Shown here one piece after another: positions 1 to 5,020 of a DNA stretch of 5,020 nucleotides. This stretch comes from Spirochaetales bacterium (GTDB lineage: Bacteria; Spirochaetota; Spirochaetia; SPDA01). The stretch covers positions 1 to 5,020 of the forward strand of contig SPDA01000217.1 of NCBI GenBank assembly GCA_004525155.1, read 5' to 3'. A program made the position numbers and the translations under genes. Below the pieces are notes generated by a model. The model was not told the origin of the DNA, made no database searches, and worked only from the letters and a program-made list of their open reading frames with translations. Positions within the stretch are counted from its first letter, which is position 1; every line of letters starts with the position of its first letter.

Positions 1-649
1 CAATAATGCCGATATAGCGGAAATCTATTTTCCCTCCCGTTTCCCGGATGGCGCGGAAGGAGTCTGCAATCTGTTCCGGGGTCAGCTTAACAAGGGTAGC
101 CTGTTTAGCCTCCGGAGCTGCGCCATCAGCCGGCATTTCAGCCGCCGACAGGCCCGGGACAGGAAGCGTTCCCGCCAGGCTCATCAATTTTTCGACGATG
201 TCCGCCTTTTCATTCGAATCCGCGGCCCCGTCAAGCGAAGGAAGGGCCATGAACTGCTTCAAGCCGTCGAGCATGGCAGGCGTAAGCTGCTGCTGCTGCG
301 AGGAACCGCCCTGCGCGATCATTTCCGTCAGCTGATTCTGCATATCCGTCATTTTCCGCAGAACGGACCGCGCCACGAAACCGTCCTTGAGCTTGTTCAT
401 GGCCCTGCCGATTATCTTGGGCGACGCGATCATGAAGGTGGTGCTCGCCACGGCGAAGATTATCACAATTACCAGGTTCACCTTGTGCGGCTTCAGGTAA
501 GTCAGAAGCCTTTTCAGGGTTGCCTTAAAATTTTTCGCTTTCTCCACCGGCCGGCCCATGCCGTGACCGCCGCCGAAAGGCCCCCCGCTGCGCACGGATG
601 CCGGAGGCTTTGCAGAACTCTGTCCGTTTTTCATTCCTGAATCGCTCAT
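1..649 (-). CDS. Half-ABC exporter (permease-ATPase), second subunit; N-terminal 216 residues only
   Basis: This is the N-terminal part of a fused membrane/ATPase exporter subunit; the rest lies beyond the left edge. The start is ATG at 649, overlapping the previous gene's stop as ATGA, with AAGGGGGTG ending 7 bases upstream. Residues 1-35 are Gly/Pro-rich (GGPFGGGHGMGRP), a tail common in this exporter family. Residues 40-56 (KATLKRLLTYLKPHK) form the amphipathic lead-in, and about 57-76 form the first membrane helix. The family signature SPKIIGRA follows at 76-83, and KIDFRYIGII at 207-216 leads into helix 2. Between them lie about 120 residues with a Gln run (118-121) and an Ala/Pro-rich part (163-182), much longer than the short loop I expect here. 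By topology this loop should be outside the membrane. The ATPase domain is not in the window, so the claim that this is the catalytically intact partner of the upstream subunit is inference from the neighbour. Confidence 0.88.
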   Translation of the reverse strand, partial: MSDSGMKNGQSSAKPPASVRSGGPFGGGHGMGRPVEKAKNFKATLKRLLTYLKPHKVNLVIVIIFAVASTTFMIASPKIIGRAMNKLKDGFVARSVLRKMTDMQNQLTEMIAQGGSSQQQQLTPAMLDGLKQFMALPSLDGAADSNEKADIVEKLMSLAGTLPVPGLSAAEMPADGAAPEAKQATLVKLTPEQIADSFRAIRETGGKIDFRYIGII

Positions 650-2406
650 GCTGTCACCCCCTTCGGCGCTGCCGCCGCATCCCCTGCAAATTGGGAGGAT
701 ACGATTTCCCGGTAAATCTGGCAGGAATGCAGCAGTTCCTCATGCGTGCCGGTACCCGATATCCTGCCGTCATCGAGGACGATAATTCTGTCCGCGTCCA
801 TAACCGTACCTACCCGCTGGGCCACGATGAGGACGGTTACGTCTTTCATTTCCGTGTTGAGGAGTTTTTTCAAAGCGCCGCGGAGCCTTGAGTCGGTTTT
901 GAAATCCAGGGCGGAAAAGCTGTCGTCAAAGATCAGTATCTCCGGCTTGCGCGCCAGCGCCCGGGCTATGGACAGCCTCTGTTTCTGCCCGCCGGAAACA
1001 TTGGTGCCTCCCTGGGAAATCTCATGATCGAATCCCAGATCCATGGAAGATATGAACTCCATGGCCTGGGCGGTTTCCGCCGCAGCGGTAATTTCCTCTC
1101 CGGAAGCCTTCCCGTTCCCGAAACGGATATTGTCCGTAATGGTGCCGGAAAAAAGTACCGCCTTCTGAGGAACGAAACCGATTTTACTTCGCAGATACTC
1201 CTGGGACATTTCCCGCACATCCACCCCGTCTATCAGCACAGCTCCGCTTTCGACATCGTAAAACCGGGGAATAAGATTGAGCATGCTCGATTTGCCGGCC
1301 CCTGTGCCTCCTATTATGGCAGTCACCTCCCCCGGCGATGCGGTAAAGGAAATATCGTCAAGCGCGGGCTGTTCCGCGCCGTGATAACTGAAAGATACGT
1401 TGCGGAATTCGAGATAACCGTGCCTGTTCTCCGCCGTCCTGGTTTCTGCAGCGTCCGTGATTTCCGGTTCCGTACCAAGCACTTCATTTATGCGGACCGC
1501 CGCAGCCTGGGCCCTGGGCACCATGATGAACATCATGGAAACCATAACCATGGAAAAAAGTATCTGAAAAGCGTACTGGGTAAAGGCAATGAGCGAGCCC
1601 ATCTCCATGCTTCCGCTGTCAATCCGCTTTATGCCGAACCAGAGAATGGCGAGGGTCGTGAAATTCATGATCAGCATGAGGGTGGGCATAAGAAATGCCA
1701 TTATCCTGTTTATTTTTATATAATTCCTGGTCAGGTCCGCGTTGGCCTCCTCAAACCTGGCCTTCTCATGGGCCACCCTGTTGAAGGCACGGATAACCCG
1801 TATACCCGTAAGCCTTTCCCTTAAAACCAGGTTTATCCTGTCTATCTTGGTCTGGATGACCCTAAAAAAGGGAAGTCCCTTGACTGCCATAAGGCTGATG
1901 GCGCCGATAAGGACGGGCAGGGCCACCACGAACACGAGCGTAAGGGGCTTGTCCTTGGACATTGCCATGATAATACCGCCAACGGCCATCATGGGCGCCG
2001 CTACCATCATCCGCATGATAATCATGGTGACCATCTGCACCTGGGTAATATCGTTGGTGCTCCTGGTAATGAGGGTGGCAGTGCCGAATTTGTCAAACTC
2101 GTGCAGGGAAAAGCTCTCCACTTTTTCGAAGACCTTGTTGCGAATGATCCTGCCGAAACCCATGGAGGTTTTAGAGGATAAAAAGCTGGCAACAACGGCG
2201 CAAATCACGCCTCCGCCGGCGAAGAGAAGCATCCGCCCGCCAAGCCGGAGAATCAAGGCAGTGTCCCCGTTCATGACGCCCTTGTCTATGACATCGGACA
2301 TGAGGGTCGGCAGGAAGAGGTCCGCCAGTGTCTGCAGAAAAACAAGAACCAGTACCGCGGCAATCATACCCCAGTACGGTTTTAAAAATCTGAACAGTTT
2401 AAGCAT
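646..2406 (-). CDS. Half-ABC exporter (permease-ATPase), first subunit with degenerate ATPase site
   Basis: A 586-residue type IV (ABCB-like) exporter half, the usual length for the MdlB/YfiB/LmrC group. Likely role: ATP-driven export of drugs or lipophilic compounds from the inner membrane, as a heterodimer with the next gene's product. The membrane domain occupies about residues 10-300, with helices near 14-38, 55-77, 126-149, 155-178, 236-259 and 270-297. The ATPase domain covers about 331-575: A-loop Tyr341, Walker A GGTGAGKS at 366-373, Q-loop Gln414, signature VSGGQ at 470-474, Walker B LIFDD ending at 494-495, and D-loop SALD at 498-501. Asp495 replaces the catalytic Glu and Gln530 (VAQR) replaces the switch His, so this site is probably weak or inactive in hydrolysis. 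The start is ATG at 2406, 9 bases after the marR stop and in the same frame. No other start lies between, and AAAGGGAG sits inside the marR end with a rather long 12-base spacing. The substrate cannot be read from sequence. Confidence 0.95.
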   Translation of the reverse strand: MLKLFRFLKPYWGMIAAVLVLVFLQTLADLFLPTLMSDVIDKGVMNGDTALILRLGGRMLLFAGGGVICAVVASFLSSKTSMGFGRIIRNKVFEKVESFSLHEFDKFGTATLITRSTNDITQVQMVTMIIMRMMVAAPMMAVGGIIMAMSKDKPLTLVFVVALPVLIGAISLMAVKGLPFFRVIQTKIDRINLVLRERLTGIRVIRAFNRVAHEKARFEEANADLTRNYIKINRIMAFLMPTLMLIMNFTTLAILWFGIKRIDSGSMEMGSLIAFTQYAFQILFSMVMVSMMFIMVPRAQAAAVRINEVLGTEPEITDAAETRTAENRHGYLEFRNVSFSYHGAEQPALDDISFTASPGEVTAIIGGTGAGKSSMLNLIPRFYDVESGAVLIDGVDVREMSQEYLRSKIGFVPQKAVLFSGTITDNIRFGNGKASGEEITAAAETAQAMEFISSMDLGFDHEISQGGTNVSGGQKQRLSIARALARKPEILIFDDSFSALDFKTDSRLRGALKKLLNTEMKDVTVLIVAQRVGTVMDADRIIVLDDGRISGTGTHEELLHSCQIYREIVSSQFAGDAAAAPKGVTA

Positions 2407-2415
2407 GTTTAAGTA

Positions 2416-2859
2416 TCACTCCCTTTGATCTTCAAGCAATTTTTTTAGGAGCCGCAAGCCCCTGAATATGGTCGCAATATCCGCGGGTGCGGCCGTGTTA
2501 AGCGTTTTTTCCAATATCATCCCTATCCGTTTATGAAAATTGCGGTGCAGTTCCCCGAAAGCGGGCGTAAGGTGGACAACAACGATTCGCCGGTCCTCTT
2601 CCGTCCGTACCCTTTCCACAATGTTCTGTTTCTCCAGTCTGTCCACTATGCCGGAGACGGTACTGTTCGAGAGGCTTAAGGCTTTGCTCAAATCACTGAT
2701 TTTCCGCGGCCCTTCCTGGAAGAGCACACCGAGTATCATACCCTGGGGCATGGTAATCCCTACGCCCTCGAATTCCTTCCGCATATTCTGTTTGAGAATG
2801 AGGTTAATTTCATGGAAAAGTTTAGTCAGTTCAGCAAGTTCCGTTTTCGATTCATGCAC
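2416..2859 (-). CDS. MarR-family transcriptional regulator
   Basis: A 147-residue winged-helix regulator of normal MarR length. It probably represses its own operon and releases DNA when a small ligand binds. Visible parts are an N-terminal dimerisation helix (about 5-30), the helix-turn-helix with KISDLSKALSLSNSTVSG around 53-70 and recognition helix to about 78, the wing with the family's Asp-Arg-Arg at 89-91 followed by a strand (IVVVHLT), and a C-terminal dimer helix (about 104-145). The start is GTG at 2859, preceded by AAAGGGA with an 8-base gap. No upstream alternative fits, and the next in-frame Met would remove the first helix. It is first in an operon with the two exporter halves, the usual arrangement for MarR control of a multidrug pump. 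A palindrome over its promoter supports self-repression. No conserved Cys pair or single Cys is present, so redox sensing of the OhrR type is unlikely. Confidence 0.94.
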   Translation of the reverse strand: MHESKTELAELTKLFHEINLILKQNMRKEFEGVGITMPQGMILGVLFQEGPRKISDLSKALSLSNSTVSGIVDRLEKQNIVERVRTEEDRRIVVVHLTPAFGELHRNFHKRIGMILEKTLNTAAPADIATIFRGLRLLKKLLEDQRE

Positions 2860-2867
2860 TTTTTTAA

Positions 2868-2874
2868 TCCCTTT
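2868..2874 (-). promoter_or_regulatory. Ribosome-binding site of the MarR gene, deciding the GTG start
   Basis: On the minus strand AAAGGGA ends 8 bases before GTG at 2859. An ATG at 2855 is in another frame, so this site fixes GTG as the start. Confidence 0.7.
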
Positions 2875-2887
2875 CGGGTACTAATAT

Positions 2888-2899
2888 TTCGTATACGAA
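2888..2899. promoter_or_regulatory. Probable MarR operator (perfect palindrome TTCGTATACGAA)
   Basis: A perfect 12-base palindrome with AT-rich flanks that continue the symmetry imperfectly. It lies directly downstream of the -10 box and spans the predicted start of transcription (near 2895), where a bound repressor would block initiation. MarR-family dimers commonly bind AT-rich palindromes of this size in their own promoter regions. Assignment to this MarR protein is inferred from position. Confidence 0.68.
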
Positions 2900-2901
2900 T
2901 T

Positions 2902-2930
2902 AAAATACTCATACCGAAACAGGCTGTCAA
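2902..2930 (-). promoter_or_regulatory. Sigma-70 type promoter of the marR-exporter operon
   Basis: On the minus strand there is a consensus -35 TTGACA at 2930-2925, a spacer of exactly 17 bases, and a -10 TATTTT at 2907-2902. Transcription should start near 2895, giving a leader of about 36 bases before the GTG. It lies in the 118-base gap between the small secreted-protein gene and marR. No experimental evidence; inferred from the consensus match and spacing. Confidence 0.75.
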
Positions 2931-2977
2931 GAGAATTCCGATTTCCCGCCGTCTTCCCGGGCTGGATTCAAACGCTT

Positions 2978-3454
2978 TCAGTTCCAGGCAAATCCCGCTT
3001 CCCGGGCGAGGGACTTGAGGATGCCGTCGAGCTCGTTCAGGTCATCCCGCGCGAAGGCGCCGCCCAAATCCCTTACATACATATGGTACTTCCCGCCGGA
3101 TGTGACAATGGTAATATCGAGGATATCGTTTCTGTCGATGACCGGTTCCATTCCCGGATCGCCCCGGAGCACTGCCGCTGCCAGGGAAAAAATCCTTTTT
3201 TTCGCGGCCGGCGGAACCGGCACTTTGACTTCCCTCGCGAAAGGCCTGGGATTGTTGCCGTCCACCATGCCGGCCAGGGCCCGGCCCAGGGGTTTAACGG
3301 CGACAAAGGCCCTGAACCTGCCGGGGCCGTGGGAGCCCGCGGTCACCTCGGTTATCTTCACTGAACTGCCCCCTTCGCCCTGCCCCTCGGCCGGCAGGAG
3401 ATATGCGCTCATGAGCATGAGCGTCAGAATAACGAGCGCCGTTTTTTTATGCAT
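2978..3454 (-). CDS. Small exported protein of unknown function
   Basis: A 158-residue protein I do not recognise. The N-terminus is a convincing signal peptide: HKK at 2-4, hydrophobic core about 5-20 (ALVILTLMLMSAYLL), and a likely cleavage after AEG (22-24), leaving a mature protein of about 134 residues starting QGEGG. There is no lipobox Cys, and no Cys at all. The mature part looks folded: a strand-like segment SVKITEV (31-37), a basic RFRAFVAVKPLGRAL stretch, KVPVPPAAKKR, then DILDITIVTSGGKYHMYVRDL (the best candidate conserved core) and a C-terminal helix DDLNELDGILKSLAREAG. It is likely periplasmic or secreted. I chose this frame over an overlapping plus-strand frame (3015-3560) because it has the signal peptide, an AGGGG sequence 10 bases before ATG and an upstream promoter. 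It is co-directional with the marR operon but 118 bases away, and that operon has its own promoter, so a functional link is not shown. Confidence 0.8.
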   Translation of the reverse strand: MHKKTALVILTLMLMSAYLLPAEGQGEGGSSVKITEVTAGSHGPGRFRAFVAVKPLGRALAGMVDGNNPRPFAREVKVPVPPAAKKRIFSLAAAVLRGDPGMEPVIDRNDILDITIVTSGGKYHMYVRDLGGAFARDDLNELDGILKSLAREAGFAWN

Positions 3455-3458
3455 GGCT

Positions 3459-3476
3459 CGTCATCCCCTGATGACG
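3459..3476 (-). promoter_or_regulatory. Hairpin presenting the ribosome-binding sequence of the secreted-protein gene
   Basis: A perfect 7-bp inverted repeat, CGTCATC / GATGACG, separated by four bases. In the minus-strand transcript the loop is AGGG and the stem ends only 4 bases before the ATG at 3454. The loop plus the first stem base (AGGGG) is the only ribosome-binding-like sequence for this gene. The fold could therefore modulate initiation, or be a protein or small-RNA target. The repeat is seen directly; a regulatory role is inferred. Confidence 0.5.
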
Positions 3477-3548
3477 CTCTTCACAGGGAATAACAGCGCT
3501 CGCCCGGTCATAGAGGGCTTTACTCTTCGGACCGCTTTGCATTCCATT

Positions 3549-3556
3549 ATTATACC
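3549..3556 (-). promoter_or_regulatory. Extended -10 promoter for the secreted-protein gene
   Basis: The minus strand carries TGGTATAAT (3557-3549), a perfect -10 with the TG motif one base upstream. No good -35 lies 16-18 bases further up, which is acceptable for extended -10 promoters. Initiation near 3542 would give a leader of about 88 bases containing the hairpin before the ATG. Confidence 0.5.
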
Positions 3557-3579
3557 ATGAGAATATCCCAATTACTGCC

Positions 3580-3592
3580 CCTGCCCGGCAGG
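3580..3592. repeat. Short GC-rich palindrome CCTGCCCGGCAGG
   Basis: A perfect 6-base inverted repeat around one central base, in the 180-base gap between the secreted-protein gene and the chosen hisC start. The gap otherwise holds only the promoters and hairpin listed. It could be a regulator site for either divergent gene. It is a poor terminator because the loop would be tiny and no T-run follows on either strand. Confidence 0.3.
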
Positions 3593-3596
3593 TCTA

Positions 3597-3626
3597 TTGA
3601 CCAAGGATGCAATTATCTCCATTCTT
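3597..3626 (+). promoter_or_regulatory. Weak candidate promoter for hisC
   Basis: TTGACC at 3597-3602 resembles a -35 box. The best -10 at suitable spacing is ATTCTT at 3621-3626 (18-base spacer), a poor match. If used, the transcript would begin at or next to the ATG at 3635, that is nearly leaderless. A second weak option is TATTAT at 3548-3553, with TTCGGA at 3526-3531 as -35. Confidence 0.25.
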
Positions 3627-3634
3627 ATGCAGTT

Positions 3635-4699
3635 ATGCTTTCAGAAGCCGTGAAAAACCTTGTTCCTTATACAGCAGGGGAGCAGCCTCAGGACAGATCC
3701 TATATAAAACTTAACACAAATGAGAATCCTTATCCTCCGCCGGAGTCGATAAAAAAGCTGCTCGGCAGCCTCGATACGGAAAGACTTAAGTTTTACCCGG
3801 ACCCTCTCTGCAGCAGGCTCAGGGAAAAACTCGGCAGCCTGCACGGCCTGCCGCCGGAAAGGGTGTTCGTCTCCAACGGAAGCGATGAAGTCCTTTCTTT
3901 CTGTTTTTACGCTTTTTTCGACCGGAACAGGGGCAGCGTTCTCTTTCCGGCGGTTACCTACAGTTTTTACCCGGTTTATTGCAGTTTCTATAATCTTCCA
4001 TATATACCGGCGCTTCTTAACCCCGATTTTTCGGTTTCCATTGACAGGTTTCTGCAGGAAGCGGCAAATTCATCCGGTCTCATCTTTCCCAACCCCAATG
4101 CACCGACGGGCATCTTGCTGGAGCCTGACAAGATCGAGAGCCTCCTGAGCCGCTTTCCGCAGGATAAAGCGGTTATAATTGACGAAGCATACATCGATTT
4201 CGGCGGAAAATCCGCCCTGCCCCTGCTCGACCGGTTTCCCAATCTCGTCATTGTGCGTACTTTTTCCAAAGGGATGAGCCTGGCCGGCCTGAGGATTGGG
4301 TACGCCCTCGGTTCGAAGGAGGCTGTGAATGCCCTTTTTACCGTCAAGGATTCCTTTAATTCCTACCCCCTGGACTATATCTCCCAGGAAATAGCCTGTC
4401 ATGCCTGTGATCAGGCCGAATATTTCCGGAAAATGAACGCGGAAGTCGCCAATACCAGGACAATTTTTACGGAAAATCTTGTAAAAACAGGATGGCAGGT
4501 GCTTCCGTCACAGGCCAATTTTGTGTTTGCCCGCAAGCCGGGTATCAGCGGCAGGGACCTGTATCTGAAACTGAAAGAGCGGGGTATACTGGTCAGGCAC
4601 TTCAATAAAGAAACAATAGATCAGTTTGTGCGCATCACCATAGGAACACCCGCAGACATGGATATATTTCTGCATACCGTTTCACGATTTTTAAACTGA
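3635..4699 (+). CDS. hisC: Histidinol-phosphate aminotransferase
   Basis: A cytosolic, PLP-dependent fold-type I (class I/II) aminotransferase. It catalyses the histidine-pathway step imidazole-acetol phosphate + glutamate to histidinol phosphate + 2-oxoglutarate. Numbering from the ATG at 3635 (354 residues, typical HisC length): substrate-arm motif KLNTNENPYP at 25-34, SNGSDE at 80-85 (phosphate-binding loop), PNPNAPTG at 152-159, DEAYIDF at 183-189, PLP lysine Lys212 in TFSKGMSLAGLRIG with Arg220, and Arg333 in FVRITIGT for the substrate carboxylate. The frame is open back to an ATG at 3557, but those 26 extra residues are unlike the family and that ATG overlaps the divergent promoter. MLSEAVKNLVPYTAGEQP matches the usual start. 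No clear ribosome-binding site precedes 3635. No other his genes are in the window. Broad-specificity aromatic transamination is possible, but HisC is the best call. Confidence 0.93.
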   Translation: MLSEAVKNLVPYTAGEQPQDRSYIKLNTNENPYPPPESIKKLLGSLDTERLKFYPDPLCSRLREKLGSLHGLPPERVFVSNGSDEVLSFCFYAFFDRNRGSVLFPAVTYSFYPVYCSFYNLPYIPALLNPDFSVSIDRFLQEAANSSGLIFPNPNAPTGILLEPDKIESLLSRFPQDKAVIIDEAYIDFGGKSALPLLDRFPNLVIVRTFSKGMSLAGLRIGYALGSKEAVNALFTVKDSFNSYPLDYISQEIACHACDQAEYFRKMNAEVANTRTIFTENLVKTGWQVLPSQANFVFARKPGISGRDLYLKLKERGILVRHFNKETIDQFVRITIGTPADMDIFLHTVSRFLN

Positions 4700-4714
4700 A
4701 GCTAAAACCGAACC

Positions 4715-4723
4715 GGAGGAAGG
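4715..4723 (+). promoter_or_regulatory. Ribosome-binding site of the oligoendopeptidase gene
   Basis: GGAGGAAGG; its GGAGG core ends 8 bases before ATG at 4728, the strongest such site in the window. It fixes the start of the gene and contrasts with hisC just upstream, which has none visible. Confidence 0.85.
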
Positions 4724-4727
4724 AACA

Positions 4728-5020
4728 ATGAGGAAAGCCGTTGTAGAAGAGATCACGGAGCGGAAGGATGTTCCCCCGGCCCATACCTGGGATCTTTCCA
4801 AACTCTGTCCCGATGACGCGGAATGGGACAAATCCTTCGAAAAATTCCAGGAGATGCTTCCGGAAATCGAGAAATTCAAGGGCACCCTGGGTAAATCCGC
4901 AGAATCCCTCCGCGCCTGCCTTCAGTATATGAAGGAGCTGGGCATTATGGCCGAATGTCTCGGGTACTATGCCCATCTTAAAGTTATGGAAAATGTAGCG
5001 GACAACACAAGCCAGGCCAG
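4728..5020 (+). CDS. pepF: Oligoendopeptidase F family protein (M3B zinc peptidase), N-terminal 97 residues only
   Basis: This is the start of an M3-family metallopeptidase, which in complete form is about 590-610 residues and cleaves short peptides in the cytosol. The frame is open to the right edge. Recognisable N-terminal family features are RKDVPPAHTWDLSKLCPDD (12-30), EWDKSFEKF (32-40) and EIEKFKGTLGKSAESL (46-61), which form the helical N-terminal domain. The zinc-binding HEXXH lies beyond the window, so activity cannot be checked. The start at 4728 follows a strong ribosome-binding site. The gene begins 28 bases after the hisC stop on the same strand with no terminator between, suggesting co-transcription. 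No signal peptide is present. The family call rests on the N-terminus alone, so the symbol is provisional. Confidence 0.85.
   Translation, partial: MRKAVVEEITERKDVPPAHTWDLSKLCPDDAEWDKSFEKFQEMLPEIEKFKGTLGKSAESLRACLQYMKELGIMAECLGYYAHLKVMENVADNTSQA

Noticed and set aside
48..335. Plus-strand frame of 95 codons near the left edge
   Set aside because: Shadow of the second exporter gene, whose minus-strand frame stays open for 216 codons and carries family motifs.
1024..1824. A 266-codon open frame on the plus strand
   Set aside because: It lies wholly inside the exporter gene on the other strand, whose product has all ATPase motifs. The plus-strand translation has no domain-like pattern and no ribosome-binding site.
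1742..2428. A 228-codon open frame on the plus strand
   Set aside because: Mirror frame of the exporter membrane domain. Its composition simply reflects the reverse of hydrophobic codons, with no family features.
2932..2969. Possible terminator after the secreted-protein gene (nested imperfect GAATCC/GGAATTC and CCCG/CGGG arms)
   Set aside because: The stem is short and bulged, and no T-run follows on the minus strand, so it does not qualify as an intrinsic terminator.
3015..3560. A 181-codon plus-strand frame opposite the secreted-protein gene
   Set aside because: It has no ribosome-binding site, has a Ser/Arg/Pro-rich shadow-like composition, and competes with a minus-strand frame that has a signal peptide and promoter.
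3557..3634. N-terminal extension of hisC from ATG 3557
   Set aside because: The 26 residues are not family-like, there is no ribosome-binding site, and the ATG overlaps the divergent -10 element. The start at 3635 gives the normal HisC length.

Overview
The window reads as an ordinary bacterial chromosome segment of moderately high GC with densely packed genes. It holds four complete protein genes and two genes cut by the window edges. The organism is not certain. The HisC N-terminal style (GEQPQDRSYIKLNTNENPYP), the oligoendopeptidase F start (RKDVPPAHTWDLSKL) and the paired half-ABC exporters recall treponeme-type spirochaetes or clostridia. I lean towards a spirochaete, with low to moderate confidence. 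No mobile element, RNA gene, CRISPR array or phage gene is visible.

Left part (1-2930, minus strand): a compact three-gene drug-exporter operon read right to left. A strong promoter (TTGACA, 17-base spacer, TATTTT) has a perfect 12-base palindrome over the predicted transcription start. It is followed by a MarR-family regulator gene (GTG start), a half-ABC exporter 9 bases later, and a second half-ABC exporter whose start overlaps the previous stop (ATGA) and which runs off the left edge. The first exporter lacks the catalytic Glu (Asp instead) and the switch His (Gln instead) of its ATPase. The pair is therefore probably an asymmetric heterodimer of the TM287/288, BmrCD or LmrCD type. The second exporter carries an unusually long loop after its first membrane helix.

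Middle (2978-3560, minus strand): a gene for a small exported protein of unknown function. It has its own extended -10 promoter and a 7-bp hairpin that places the ribosome-binding sequence in its loop, just before the start codon.

Right part (3635-5020, plus strand): hisC (histidinol-phosphate aminotransferase), then, 28 bases later with a strong ribosome-binding site, the start of an M3B oligopeptidase gene (pepF type) that runs off the right edge. These two are probably co-transcribed. They have no obvious functional link to the exporter operon.

There is no clear evidence of a wholly new system. The points most worth a second look are the asymmetric exporter with its extra extracytoplasmic segment, the well-placed MarR operator, and the unknown secreted protein with its structured leader.
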